64,000 nt of DNA from Clitoria ternatea. Lineage: Eukaryota > Streptophyta > Magnoliopsida > Fabales > Fabaceae. This document shows positions 10,647-23,186 of this stretch, in pieces. The position numbers and the translations under genes are program-made. Each line of letters begins with the position of its first letter. Within the stretch, counting starts at the first letter, position 1. The stretch spans positions 157,748,667 through 157,812,666 of the forward strand of contig CM075673.1 of assembly GCA_037962975.1 (NCBI GenBank), in the 5' to 3' direction. The notes below the pieces were generated by a model. That model was not told the DNA's origin. It did not search any database and was given only the letters and a program-made list of their open reading frames with translations.

Positions 10647-11580
10647 GTCTTGGGTGGGGATTTCAGGCAAATATTGTATGTCATTCCTAAAGGACCAAGA
10701 TATGATATTGTTCATACAATAATCAAATCTTCTTATCTATTGCAATTTTGTCAAGTATTGGCATTGTCCAAAAATACAAGATTACATATTAATTTGGCCA
10801 ATGCAAATTCTAACAAGTTTAAAGAATTTTCTAATTGGATTCTCAAGCTTGGTAATGGAAAATTATATGAAGCTAACGATGGGGAGACACAAATTCAAAT
10901 TTTTGACGACTTGTTAATCACATATTTTCAAGATCCTATTGTAGCCATTATTGAGAGCACTTACTCTTTCTTGACTCAAAGTTACACTAATCTAAATTAT
11001 TTGAAAGGCAAGGCTATCTTGGCACCAACTTTGGACATTGTTGAAAGAGTTAATGACTATATTCTATCAATTATTCTAGGAGAGCTAACTCAATATTTAA
11101 GCTCAAACTCAATATGTCTTAGGTGGGGATTTCAGGCAAATAATTCCTAAAGGACCAAGATCTGATATTGTTCATGTAATAATCAAATCCTCTTATCTAT
11201 TGTAATTTTGTCAAGTATTGGCATTGTCCAAAAATACAAGATTACATATTAATTTGGCCGATACAAATTCTAACAAGTTTAAAGAATTTTCTAATTGGAT
11301 TCTCAAGCTTGGTGATGGTAAATTATATGAACCTAATGATAGGGAGACACAAATTCAAATTTTTGACAACTTGTTAATCACATATTTTCAAGATCCTATT
11401 GTAGCCATTAATGAGAGCACTTACTTTTTCTTGACTCAAAGTTGCACTAATCTAAATTATTTGAAAGGCAAGGCTATCTTGGCACCAACTTTGGACATTG
11501 TTGAAAGAGTTAATGACTATATTCTATCAATTATTCTAGGAGAGCTAACTTAATGTTTAAGCTAAAACTTAATATGTAGG
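10647..11580 (+). repeat. Partial tandem duplication inside the helicase remnant
   Basis: A block starting GTCTTGGGTGGGGATTTCAG at 10647 recurs from 11115 with an offset of about 460-468 bp. The second copy lacks about 9 bases near 11140 and carries scattered substitutions, including a stop (TAA for a Gln codon near 11202). The junction lies right after the codons SNSIC, so the second copy re-enters the same protein region. Confidence 0.85.
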
Positions 11581-11740
11581 GCCAGTGACCATTCTAATTT
11601 TTTCCAAGGCCTACATTTACACGAGTTTCTAAACATTCTTACAAGTTTAAGTTTACCAAATCATAACTTAATGTTAAAGGTTAGGACTTTAATGATGCTT
11701 CTTTGAGGCATATATCAATCTTCTGAACTATGCAATGGAT

Positions 11741-12358
11741 TAGGGGAGGCAAAACAGGCCAACGGGCTAGGTTGGGCCAAGGCCCACTAAGCCCGCCCAA
11801 ATACGGGCCGAGTCAAACAAGAAAACCTGGCCAAAAACATTAGTCTGACTCGTTTTCTATGTGGCCCATGGGCCAAACGGACCGGCCCTTTTTTGTCAAA
11901 TTATTTATGCTATTTTTTATTTTAAATTTGTACTATTTTTAATGTTTCTTTTAAGAAAAAAACTTTAGAAATAAAAACTAGATTTTACCTTTTTTAAAAC
12001 TAGTTTTTTTATAATTAACCCAATTTGTTTCATTAAAAGTTCAAATAAATTGTATTTGCATTAAATGGAAACAAAACTTTATTATTTATATTTTATAATA
12101 TTATACTATCAAATTTATAATAACATATATGAATTAGAAAAATAGGAAAACATAACCTCTTTAACATATATAAATTATATAGTAATATAAAAATATTTTT
12201 TTAGTATTTTAATATTGACCCAATGGCCCAGCCTGTTTTACGGGCCAAAACGGGCCAGACTTATGTGGAAAAAAGGGCTCAAAATCTTGGCCCGGCCTGC
12301 CTATTTTCAACAGGCCAAACAGACTGGCCCGCGGGCCAAGCCTAAATTGCCAACCCTA
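11741..12358. mobile_element. hAT-type MITE with 8-bp TSD CAATGGAT
   Basis: The element begins TAGGGGAGGCAA and ends TTGCCAACCCTA (imperfect inverted ends). It is flanked by perfect 8-bp copies of CAATGGAT at 11733-11740 and 12359-12366. GGGCC-rich subterminal sequence at both ends encloses an AT-rich core. It contains no ORF. The 8-bp TSD and short inverted ends indicate the hAT superfamily. It split the Helitron helicase between the CNG and SRL codons. Confidence 0.9.
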
Positions 12359-12640
12359 CAATGGATCAAGACTTATTGTTACTAGATTAGGAAAGTATAT
12401 AATTGAAGCCAAGATTATTTCAGAAACTAATTTTGGGGAAAAGGTCTATATTTCTTGAATGATGATGAGTCCTTTTGAGTTAATATGACTATTTAGACTT
12501 GAATGGAGACATTTCTCATTAATAATCTCATTTTCCATGACAATTAATAAGAGTCAGGGACAATCTCTTAAATGTAGGATTATACTTGTCAAAACCTATT
12601 TTTACTCATGGCCAACTTTACATGACACTTTCAAAAGTCA

Positions 12641-13031
12641 AGTCAAACTAAGGACTTTGAATCCTGATCCATAATGTTGATAATGAATCACTCATGGAAA
12701 CTAATAATGTTGTTTATAACAAAATATTTCAGGATTGTAATCATTGTTACATGATATTACACATTTAATGTTATGATCCATGAATATTTATTCTTTGTTA
12801 TGAATTAGATGTGTATATAATATTAATATTGCGTTATCTCTTTATGATTATTTACACTTATGACTCTCACTGAAGATTTACTGATAATGACTTGCAATAT
12901 TACTATTCGTTTTTCTTTGAAAATGACTTATATAGATTGAATACTTTATTTTTGTTTTTTTATCTCTTGTTCACAATGAGTATGTAAGATACAAAAACTA
13001 TAAAGAATTACCTAAAGAGAACTAGGTTGTA
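12641..13031 (+). other. Helitron non-coding sequence
   Basis: AT-rich sequence lies between the end of the helicase remnant and the 5' LTR of the gypsy element. No ORF or RNA gene was recognised. Confidence 0.4.
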
Positions 13032-13280
13032 TGTTGGGCTTCAGAAACAACAAAGCAGGCCCAAAAGGATCAAAAATCCTCCAACTTGGTTAAAAGATTT
13101 TATAAATTAAATTCCTTTATTTTATTTTCTTATGAGTGCCAAGTGTATGGCCCTTATTTCATCTTTATTTCAGACCTATGTATTTATGTTGAGTTTTACC
13201 TTTGAAAATGATATGGTGGTATTTGCATTTTATTTGTTCCTTAGTTTAGTAGTGTTTTCCCTAACCCTAGTAGCCTATCA
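13032..13280 (+). repeat. 5' LTR of the compact gypsy element
   Basis: 249 bp, starting TGTTGGGCTTCAG and ending TAGCCTATCA. It is nearly identical to the 3' LTR. Differences are C versus T near position 25 and G versus C near position 203 of the LTR. It carries a copy of the last ~26 pol codons because the pol frame runs into the 3' LTR. Confidence 0.95.
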
Positions 13281-13306
13281 ATTTGGTGCTTTCATTGCCC
13301 TTCTCT

Positions 13307-14560
13307 ATGCCTCCCAAACCTACCACATCCAAGGATGTGGAAGAAGCTCTCCAGATTTTGACAGAGAGAATGGGGTCCCTCTATACCCAGTTAGACTCTC
13401 AGCTTCAGGAACATTTGGGGTCTCTTCAAACACAACTAGAGAACCAGCAGCAACTCAATAACTCTAGACACCATAATATGGAGCATAAGCTTGATGCTCG
13501 TTTGGAATCTCTGGCTGCCTTGATAGGCCAACTGGCTGGGAGCATCTCCCTCCAACCAGAACGTTCCATACCTTCTTCCTCAGGTACCCCTCAATCTGGC
13601 CCTACTGGTTCCCCTACTATTACTCATTTAACAGGAACCCCCATACCCCCTCCTCTGACTACCCAGTCTTATACCCTACCCCCTTCACCATCCACCCTTC
13701 AATTTGGCCACATGCCCCCACAAACAAACCCTACAATACCCTTAACCCACACATACACTTCCACCCAACCCTTTGTACCCACATTTCCCCCAAGACCCCC
13801 TTACCCTCCAACATTCAATCCCACAGCTGTTCCTCCATTGGACGCTAGACCCCCCAAAGTAACCCTAAATCTATTCTTTGGTCCTGAACCCCTTGATTGA
13901 CTCTTTCAAGCTGAGCACTTCTTTTTAGTCTACCAAATTCCCATTGAGCAGCGCCTGTCTTGGGCTGCCTTTTACATGCAGGGAGACGCCCTTAGTTGGT
14001 ACAAATAGATGTACGAAAATAATCAATTGACTGATTGGTTTTCTTTCACTAGGGCACTCACACTACGTTTTGGGCCTTCCACCTATGTTAACCACCAGGC
14101 AGAGTTATTTAAGCTTCGTCAGTATGGTTCTGTTACTGAGTATCAAGCTAAATTTGAGAAACTCTCTAATATGGTAATGGGTCTTAGCCAAGAAGCATTA
14201 CTTAATTGTTTTATTTCAGGTTTAACTCCTGATATTAGACGCGAACTGGCTATCCTTCACCCTATTTCAGTGCCCAAGCCATCCATCTTGCTAAATTAGT
14301 AGAGGACAAACTTAAGGATTCAAGGCCTAAACCTCTACGTTTTAACCCTAACTCTAACCCACCAGCTCCTATCAATCCCTCACAAGTCCCACCCCTTATT
14401 CCCACAAAACCTCCTTCCTCTACCCTTCCCCTTAAAAGGTTAACCCAGGCCCAAATGCAAGAGAGAAGAGTTCAAGGATTATGTTATAATTGTGATGATA
14501 AGTTCATTCCGGGTCATCGTTGCTCCACTAACCGTTTTCTTCTCCTATTGACTGAGGATG
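13307..14560 (+). pseudogene. gag: gag of the compact gypsy element, broken
   Basis: It starts at ATG 13307 with a coiled-coil-like, Gln-rich N-terminus (EALQILTERMGSLYTQLDSQ) and a Pro/Thr-rich linker. The capsid region (FYMQGDALSWYK, then DWFSFTRALTLRFGP and LFKLRQYGSVTEYQ) follows. A zinc-knuckle variant CYNCDDKFIPGHRC lies near 14479-14520. Stops occur in frame at 13898 (TGA) and 14006 (TAG), both where this family has Trp, and a one-base deletion near 14268 shifts the frame. The intact protein would form the capsid particle. Confidence 0.85.
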
Positions 14561-17500
14561 ATCCTGATATGTCACAAGAACCTCAACTGGAATCTTCACC
14601 TATTTCCCTAGGTTCACATTGCCTAGACTCACCCAAGTCCCCTGACCCTCACCAGGCCATTCATTTTCACCTTTCTCCTCAAGCATTAAATGGCCAACCA
14701 TCTCACCGTTCCCTAAAATTTCAAGGTTTATTGGCAGGGTTACCGGTCCTTATTCTTGTTGATACTGGGAGTTCTCATAATATCATCCAATCTAGAGTGG
14801 CTACCCATCTCAAACTTCTGAGTCAACCTGCTCCTAAATTTCCAGTCCTAGTGGGTAATGGAGAACACATTTACTGCACAGGATATTGCCCCTTTATTCC
14901 CCTCACTATTCAGAACCATGTTTTCCACATTCCCTTTTACCTCATCCCCATTGAAGGCGCTGATATTGTATTGGGCATGGAATGGCTTTCTACCCTTGGT
15001 ACAATCAACTCAGACTTTGCCATTCCCTCTATGACCTTTATCCATGACCAGAAACCTATTACCCTCACTAGGGATTCCTCTAATTTCCCTTCTCCTGCTT
15101 CCTTTCATCAGATCCACCACTACAATCATCAACAATCAATTGCATCATTCCATTTCTTATCCTTTCATATACACACCAACACTCAGTCAAAGTCCAACCC
15201 ATTCCTAAAATCCCCCCTGCCATTACAAACCTTCTTGACACCTACAAACACATTTTTTTGAACCCCAAGGCCTTCCACCTACCCGCCCACATGATCACAG
15301 GATTAACCTTATTCCCAATGCCCCACCTATCAAAGTGAAACCTTACCGCTATCCTCACTCCCAAAAAGAGGCTATGGCCACCCTTATATCTGAGATGCTA
15401 GCCAAAGGCCTAATTACACCCAGTAACAGCCCCTTTTCCTCCCCAGTATTACTTGTCCATAAGAAAGACGGATCTTGGCGTTTCTGTGTTGATTATCAAG
15501 CTCTTAACGCCATTACAATACCTGATCGCTTCCTAATTCCCACTATTGATGAGCTTCTAGACGAGTTGGGGAAAATCACTATCTTTACTAAGGTTGATTT
15601 AAAATCAGGTTACCACCAAATACGTGTTTCTCCAAATGATACATACAAAACAGCTTTTAAAACTTTTGATGGCCACTATGAGTTTTTAGTTATGCCATTT
15701 GGTTTAACTAACGCTCCTGCAACATTCCAATCAGCCATGAATGATCTTTTACGACCTTATCTGAGGTGTTTTGTGCTAGTTTTCTTTGATGATATTCTGA
15801 TTTTTAGTCCTACCATGAATGATCACATTTGTCATTTGCAATTGATATTTGACTTACTATCTACTCATCAATTCTTTGCTAATTTTTCCAAGTGTGTGTT
15901 TGCTGTTACTTCTATTAGCTACCTGGGTCACATTATTTCAGATAGAGGTGTTGCTCCTGATCCAGACAAAGTCAAAGCCATTTTTGATTGGCAAGAACCT
16001 CGTTCACTCACGGCACTCCGAAGTTTCTTGGGACTCACCGGATTTTATAGAAAGTTCATTCAGAATCATGCCTCACTCGCCGCTCCTTTCACCGATTTAC
16101 TTTGTTCTACTACTTTTGTTTGGAGTACATCTGCCTCAACGGCTTTTACACAGTTAAAGCAGAAAATGATGGAATTACCAATCCTCACTATCCCTAACTT
16201 TGACAAAACCTTTGTGCTTGAAACAGATGCCTCTTCTGTAGCTATTGGTGTTGTTCTCTCCCAGGAACGCCGGCCAATCACCTTTTTCAGCAAACGCTTG
16301 GGTCCCAGGTTGCAATCTTCTTCCACTTATGTCCGTGAAATGTATGTCGTCACTGAAGCAGTAAAAAAATGGCGTCAGTACTTAATTGGAAGGGAATTTC
16401 ACATTTTTACTGATCATCAGAGTCTCCAACATCTGGCCTCACAGTCTTTTCACACACCAGAACAGATGAAGTGGGTAACAAAACTACAAGGATACAGTTT
16501 TAAAATCTTTTACCGTTCTGGTTCCAGCAATAAGGTGGTCGATGCCTTATCCCGTGTTCAGCCCGATGATGTTCCACTACTCTTGGCCATCTCCTCCCCG
16601 ATCCCTGCCTTGCTGGATGAGCTCCGCCGATACTTCCGATCTGATCCAGAGGGGAAGCACCTTTTTGACAAATTACAGTCTTACCCTAACCCACAGGGTA
16701 ACTTCCATCAATCTCATGGTTTATTGTATTTTAAAGAAAGATTATTCATACCCAGCATACCTCACATACGACAACAGATCCTTCAGGAATTTCACTCTAG
16801 TCCTGCTGCTGGCCACTCTGGTTTGAAACCAACCTTGGCACGCATTGCTGCTTCCTTTTATTGGCCAGGTTTCTACAAAGATGTGAAAACCTTCATTACC
16901 AACTGCGTAACCTGCCAGATGTGTAAGTATCTACCCCAAAAGAAACTGGGTTATTACAACCTTTACCAGTTCCAAATCAAGTATGGGAAGATATTACTAT
17001 GGATTTCATTACGCACCTGCCAAACTCATTTGGTCACACTGTGATTTGGGTGATGTGCGACCGACTCACCAAGTATGTTCATTTTCTAGCCTTGCCTTCC
17101 AAGTTTACTGCTCCTGACCTGGCTGCCCGATTCTCTTTAGAGATCTACAAACTCCATGGTATCCCTCAATCCATCACATCAGATCAAGATCCCGTGTTCC
17201 TTAGTAAGTTCTGGAAAGAACTTTTCCAGCTATAAGGCACCGTCTTGAATTTTAGCTCCTCATATCACCCTGAAATAGACGGGCAATCTGAGATTACAAA
17301 CAGATGTTTAGAAGCTTATCTCCGCTGTTTTACCAGTGAAAATCCCAAACAATGGTTCAAATACCTGTTTTTGGATGAATATTGGTTCAACACAACACTC
17401 CACTCTGCCATTGGCATGTCTCCGTTCCAAGCCCTTTACGGACGGCCACCCCCATCCCTTCTTTCTTACATTCCTGGATCCGCTTTCCTTCCGGCGGTCG

Positions 17501-18534
17501 CTTCATCCCTGTCATAGAGAGATCAACTGTTACAAACACTGAAGCAGAACTTACAACGTACCCGACAGCGTATGTTGACACAGGCAAACAAAAACAGAAG
17601 GGATCTTACCTTTGAAACTGGAGATCTGGTTCTCCTCCGTCTGCAACAATATCGACAACAAAGTGTCCAACGTCGACCCTCCCAGAAACTCTCCAAGAGG
17701 TATTTAGGCCCCTTTAAAGTTCTCCGGCGAATTGGTGCAGTCGCCTACGAACTAGAGTTACCAGCATCGTCACGTATTCATCCCGTTTTTCATGTTTCAC
17801 TTCTTCACCGTTATCAAGGACAAGATGTTTCCACTCACTACCGAGCTCTTCCAGTAAATGATGAGGAAGAGGAAGAGGTTAACAGAAGTGCACCACACGG
17901 CCAAGGAGAGAAAAATGCCTCAGAATTCACTTTAGCTTCACCAAGTACGACTGGGAACTCGAATAATTCAAAAAGCCCATCAGTTGAGATTAACAAGGCT
18001 GTTTCTGCTTCTCTAGGCGCCCCTTTTCTCTCTCCACGTGCTATGACCCCATCTCCACCGTCCATCTCACACGCTACTTTTAAGGCACCTGCTATGACCC
18101 CATCTCCACCGTCCATCTCACACGCTACTTTTAAGGCACTTGCATCTACTTTCCGCGTGGGACCCGCGTCTGTCCCCTTGTCCCTTGCCTCTCCACGCGT
18201 GAAGCTCTCCCTGCCGTGTGATGATCATGTGCTCACCAACCCACAATCCGAGCCCTTCATTCAAAAAGGAGAGTGGGTGACAGCTACTTCCCACTCCCTC
18301 CACACCGAAACCGAGACAGGACCACTGACTCCATCTGGACCGTCCCCTTCCTCCATGATCCGTGTGTCCCTTGATGGCCCAATCAATGAAGGACACGTCA
18401 CCACCGGACCCCCTTCTAACCTTGAGGACAAGGTTTCTCTTGACCCAGGGAGTAATGTTGGGCTTCAGAAACAACAAAGTAGGCCCAAAAGGATCAAAAA
18501 TCCTCCAACTTGGTTAAAAGATTTTATAAATTAA
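14561..18534 (+). pseudogene. pol: pol (PR-RT-RH-IN) of the compact gypsy element, broken
   Basis: Protease has the DTG active site at 14761 (LILVDTGSSHN). RT runs from about 15335 with VDLKSGYHQIRV, MPFGLTNAPATFQ and a catalytic FFDD (about 15783-15794). RNase H follows (LETDASSVAIG, FTDHQSLQHL), then the integrase zinc region (about 16795-16925) and core (MDFITHLP, SDQDPVF, SYHPEIDGQSE). Damage: frameshifts near 15180-15255 (a 7-T run) and 16940 (an A run), TAA at 17233 and TAG at 17515, both at expected Gln codons. After the integrase the C-terminus is Pro/Ser-rich with a 51-bp tandem duplication at 18040-18141. No clear chromodomain is seen. The frame ends inside the 3' LTR. Confidence 0.9.
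18040..18141 (+). repeat. 51-bp tandem duplication in the pol C-terminus
   Basis: Two adjacent in-frame copies begin GCTATGACCCCATCTCCACC at 18040 and 18091, encoding a 17-residue unit (AMTPSPPSISHATFKAP) twice. The copies are essentially identical, so the duplication is recent. Confidence 0.9.
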
Positions 18535-18704
18535 ATTCCTTTATTTTATTTTCTTATGAGTGCCAAGTGTATGGCCCTTATTTCATCTTTATTTCAGACC
18601 TATGTATTTATGTTGAGTTTTACCTTTGAAAATGATATGGTGGTATTTGCATTTTATTTCTTCCTTAGTTTAGTAGTGTTTTCCCTAACCCTAGTAGCCT
18701 ATCA
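18456..18704 (+). repeat. 3' LTR of the compact gypsy element
   Basis: 249 bp, same ends as the 5' copy. The pol frame terminates inside it (TAA at 18532-18534), so the first 79 bases are both LTR and coding. Confidence 0.95.
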
Positions 18705-18984
18705 TTTTATTATTTAATATGTCATTTGAATTACAATGGGTTTTCGAGACAATATTTATATAAATAAAGAAAAAAAGTCTTTGATCCAGGCTTAAATTGA
18801 TGTAAACGTAATTATATCTTGACAGGATTAAAGGGAATCGAAATCCCCTTTATTCCAGCCTAAAATAGGAGAAAATAGGTACTATGAGCCCCTCTGAGAG
18901 AATATATCTTAATTTGTAATTAATTGCAACCAAGAGTATTGAAATAACGTACTAATATTTTTTAATGAAAACACTAGATTACAC

Positions 18985-20960
18985 AATGAGTACTCAAAAG
19001 ATAAACTACATTGCTGATCTCACAAATGAGAAGGAATCATAGGAAATTGGTGTAAGGATGATGTGGAGTGTCTTATATTCTCCTAATGTCACATCAAGTA
19101 TTCAAATGGTATTACTTCATCAAAAGGTATTAACATCAATCAACTTTTTAATTAATTGGTATAAAATAAAATTATTATATATTTATGTTCTTTAATTTTC
19201 TTATTTTCATTTTTGTATTTTTTTTGCAACAGTAAAATATTAAGTAATAAAATTTTTATGATTTAGGGAGGCAAGATTAAAGCTTCAATCATTACAAATA
19301 AATTAATCAAGAAGCATATAACATCAATTTCTGAAGGAAAATGCTACATTATCCAAAATTTTATGGAGTAGCTTAATACAGAAGACTATTGAGCAACTGC
19401 ATATAAATTCCAGATCAACACATGGCACCAATATTCAACGTATTGAACTTGATATTCCAATGCATTCATTTAACTTTGTTCCATTTGAGGACATAATTAA
19501 AGGGAATGTCCCTAATGGTTATTTATTAGGCTAGTTATGATTCATATGACAATTACACTTACATGTCATTTTTCAATATCATTTTTGGTGTCAACATAAT
19601 ATAGATGTTCTTGGAGAACTTGACACTTATGAAAGTTGTAAGGATTTTTAAAGGAATGGAATTAAGTCTAAATTCATGAAAATCTATCTTCGAGATAATA
19701 TGTAATTTATTTACTTTCTCTATCAACATTGCAGGAACTTTATTTGTCAATACATTTGGTGATTATATAGATGAAGCTTGGAATAATTTAGCAACCTGTA
19801 CATAGCAAATAATTATTATTGTGTTCCAATTATGCATGATCTCAAAAGGTATAATCAAAGTTTTATATACTAATTACCAATTAGTATAACAAAAATAATA
19901 AACTCATAGTAAATCATTAATATTGTTTATTATGCTGCTTTAAAATCTTAGGTTCAACCAAGGTTTGTAATACTTGGAATGCTTCCAAGTTCATCATGAT
20001 CAATCCAAATATTTCTGCCATTAATGATTTTAAAGCAACGTATATGAGTCATTCTTATAACGTGTTATTTTCCATGAATTTATTTTACATTTAAATTCAA
20101 CATGAGTTTTTTATATTTACTTATTATATTTTTAATTTCCTTTTGTTCATTCTTATTAATTTCTATATCTAATATGAATAATTTCTGGGATTTTATTTTT
20201 TAGTTTGAACTTAACTGATATCTCCAAGATTTAGTAAAGTTAATGCTTCTTAATCTAATAGTCAATCTTATTTTCTTTGTTTCTTATCTGAATTGAAAGC
20301 AATAGAAGAAGTTACTATCTAATCTCACCTCAACATTACTTTTACATAATAAAATATTTACTTTGCGGTCTATAGAATGAAATTTACACAACTTTGCCTA
20401 CTGTAATGGAGATTAAGACCAGCTATAATTGGTATTTTGATGTTGGATCTACGTTGCATTGAAGATGGATTGCTGAAATGTTACAAATGTCAAGATACTC
20501 TATGTTTTATATTTATTATTAGTTATATTTTTTCCTTCAATTTTTTCAGCTTTCTTTTATAATTTCTTAATTATCAATATAATGTAGATGTCAATAAAAT
20601 ATTTACATTCTTTTTAATAGGTACAAGATTCATATGGAGGTCAAAGATTCAAATGAAACTGTTGCTTCATTTGTTCTATTTGATACTCTTGCATTCCCAC
20701 TACTTCGTCAAACTACACATGATCTAAAAATCGACTGCAAAAAATCAGCATTGACTTATTTTTTATAACATTTTATAGCACGAATTTAAATCTATTATTT
20801 TCTTTATTATCAGTATGGTGATAAGGATAGATTTCCAGAAGAACTAGGTTGTTTACTTAAGCGAAAGTTTTTATTTAAAGTAGAAGTCAATGCTTTCAAC
20901 AAAGCAAACTCATCTTCAAATTTTACTGTAAAAAAAATCACCGAAGTATCGTTTTAAATT
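18985..20960 (+). pseudogene. RPA1-like (OB-fold, Helitron-associated) pseudogene
   Basis: Scattered exons resemble plant replication protein A large-subunit-like genes. MSTQKINYIADL is followed by GGKIKASIITNKLIKKHI and ISEGKCYIIQNF (about 19260-19365). Later come IELDIPMHSFNFVPFEDI (19446-19499), WNASKFIMINPNISAINDF (19978-20032), VKDSNETVASFVLFDTLAFP (20640-20699) and a C-terminal FPEELGCLLKRKFLFKVEVN (20832-20891). Many stops and shifts separate them. RPA-like proteins bind single-stranded DNA and are commonly carried by plant Helitrons. Exon borders are approximate. Confidence 0.7.
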
Positions 20961-21009
20961 CTTTTGGTTATTATGTAACACAAACTGAAGTACGTTTTAC
21001 ATTTTATTA

Positions 21010-21231
21010 TGAGTTGTTTAAATTTATTTTAAAAGATAAGTATTTTTAATTAAAAAAACACTTATTTTAAATATTGATGTGTTTGTTTAAAATTTTAAAA
21101 ATAAGTAGGAATTAAAAATAAACTGATTTCTACTTATTTTAAAAAGCAACTCTTATCTGCTTAATAAAAAATAATTATAAAAAAAATATTTTTTTAAAAA
21201 GCACTTAAAAATAAATTTAAACAGACGGGCC
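21010..21231. mobile_element. Palindromic MITE
   Basis: The two ends are inverted copies. The left reads GTTTAAATTTATTTTAAAAG and the right, in complement, GTTTAAATTTATTTTTAAGT. The interior is AT-rich without ORFs. The superfamily is uncertain because no clean TSD was found. It lies in the Helitron 3' region. Confidence 0.5.
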
Positions 21232-23186
21232 CTATATATACTTCATCTGATTTTAAATATAAATAAAAATATCTAATTTCATACATATTAATAATAATGG
21301 TTGGAAAAAATTAGTTGTATTAATGTTATCACATATTTGATTTACTTTTCTAAAATTTTCTTAGTATTATTTATTACATAAAGAATTAATAGTCTTGAAA
21401 ATATATAACAAGATGACACATAACCGGTTTTGAGTTTTAGAAACAAGGGTAATGGACCAAGACCCATTGTTAATAAGGGCCCAAAATAAATAGTGTTTAG
21501 CTTATGTAAAATAAATCAATAAAATTTGATGCAGTCTAAATAGTTTAGTGGTAAAGTTATACGCTAACTTTAATTTTTTTAATTAAATGCTCCGTGGCTT
21601 GTCCTAGGATTTAGCACAAATTGGAATCAACACAAAACAATTATTCAAGAAATTAACGTTACAATGTTAGACAACGCTATGTTATTGTAACAGATAAAAA
21701 AAGTAATAGATGATAATATATAGAATTATATTTTCTTATTCCATTATTCTTCATTTCCTCTTTTTCTGTTTCTATAATTTTTTTATATTGATGGTTTGAC
21801 CCCTCTCAAATTTCAATCATCACAATTACATTGGAAAATCGTAAAATAGGTATATGTATTTCAGTTCACGTTCCAAATCACTTGTTAATTAAGTTGTAAT
21901 TTATATTGTTATATAAATTATATAGGAACTTTATTTATATTGATATCAATATTTTGTTAATTTTTATATTTATAGGGTCTTAATTTTTATTTTTTATAGT
22001 TATTGTAAATTGTTTAATTCTTTTTTATATTTTTATGTTAATAATGTTTAATTTTTAAAATTTTGATAGTTATTGTTAATTGGTTGATTGTTTTGATTTT
22101 TATATTAATTTGTTAAATTTATGCTTACAATTTTTAAATTTTTCTTAAAAAATATATTAAGGGACCTTTATTTGTTGTGTCGCTTAGGGGCCATGAAATT
22201 CTAGGACTGGGCGAGGGATGACAGATTTGATAGCCAAACATTTAATGACTTAAAAAAAAATATAATTTTACCTATATTAAGATACTAAAATTTACTTATA
22301 TTTAAAATCGAAAATAATATATTACACCGTCATAGTTAATCGTATTTACAAATGTATTAAGTCAATTGTATTTACAAATGTATCGTCTATTATAATAAGT
22401 AGATTATATTTACAAATGTATTATACTTTTACCTAGCTTTGTTAGTTTCTTTTTAATCATCTCAATAATCACATGAATCTAACATTTAACACTCATTTAA
22501 GTGAGAATGTAAGTAGTATAATTATTGCAGATATAATTCTTTTTTTTTAAATCAATTAATTGTATTTCTAATAACTATATTATTTGATCAAATTATATCA
22601 ACCATTTGTATGAATGTGACAATGAAAATGATAATGAGAGATCATATATCACCACATGTTTGAAAAGATCATGTTTAAATTTGGATAATGACCTAAGCTT
22701 AGATAATATTATATCCATTTATTCCTCTTTAACTAAGGTCATGCCAAGGATGAAAAAAGAAAATTCAAAATAACTTCAACCGTTTAACTCTTATAAGTAC
22801 TTAAACATGTTTTTTTTTTTGAAATTATAAAACTTGGTGTATAATGTTTTATTTTCATAACTTTTATAAGGCTTGTGTCTCAAACACATCTTTATATTTA
22901 CTTTACGTATATATGCATTTGTTTAATTTTTAATATTAGTTAGTATAAACAGGATAGTTTCAAATTGCAATATTAGTATTATGTTCTTTTCAATTAATTA
23001 CTCTGATGCTATTACTTGTGTTATATTAAATTTTTCTTATATAATGTAACAAGTATATTTTCCTAGGTATATTATTTTTTACGTAATTATTTCAAACTCA
23101 TTTTACTTAACTATAAATCAAATCTTTTTTAGTTTGTGTATAAATATTAATATTACATTAAAAAACAAAAAAATAATGCAAAACAC
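21232..23186. other. AT-rich non-coding region
   Basis: No ORF or RNA gene was recognised. A short direct repeat, ATTTACAAATGTAT, occurs three times between 22344 and 22425. This is probably the 3' non-coding part of the Helitron plus older debris. Confidence 0.4.

Larger units (their letters stand above)
10527..12640 (+). pseudogene. Helitron PIF1-like helicase, C-terminal part, rearranged
   Basis: The frame opens at an exon-like border with DEAPMVKKQCVKALDRSL (Walker B DEAP motif), then TIVLGGDFRQILYV and LALSKNTRL, all hallmarks of the Helitron/PIF1 helicase. The section 10647-11110 is repeated in tandem at 11115-11580. After the second copy the protein continues (PNHNLMLKVRTLMMLL, a stop in place of Arg, then ELCNG), is split by a hAT MITE, resumes as SRLIVTRLGKYIIEAK and ends with FSMTINKSQGQSLK near 12540-12570. 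The N-terminal Rep and Walker A parts are missing. No function is expected. Confidence 0.85.
13032..18704 (+). mobile_element. Compact Ty3/gypsy retrotransposon with 249-bp LTRs
   Basis: Two 249-bp LTRs (13032-13280 and 18456-18704), TGTTGGGCTTC...CCTATCA, differ at only two positions that I can see. Between them lie gag, protease, RT, RNase H and integrase in gypsy order. TTTGGTGCTTTCATTG directly after the 5' LTR is PBS-like. The flanking 5-mers are TTGTA (left) and TTTTA (right), four of five matching. The element is defective: premature stops and one-base deletions occur throughout. Confidence 0.95.

Noticed and set aside
13027..18709. Perfect 5-bp target-site duplication for the compact gypsy element
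   Set aside because: TTGTA and TTTTA match at only four of five bases, so a TSD is possible but not demonstrated.
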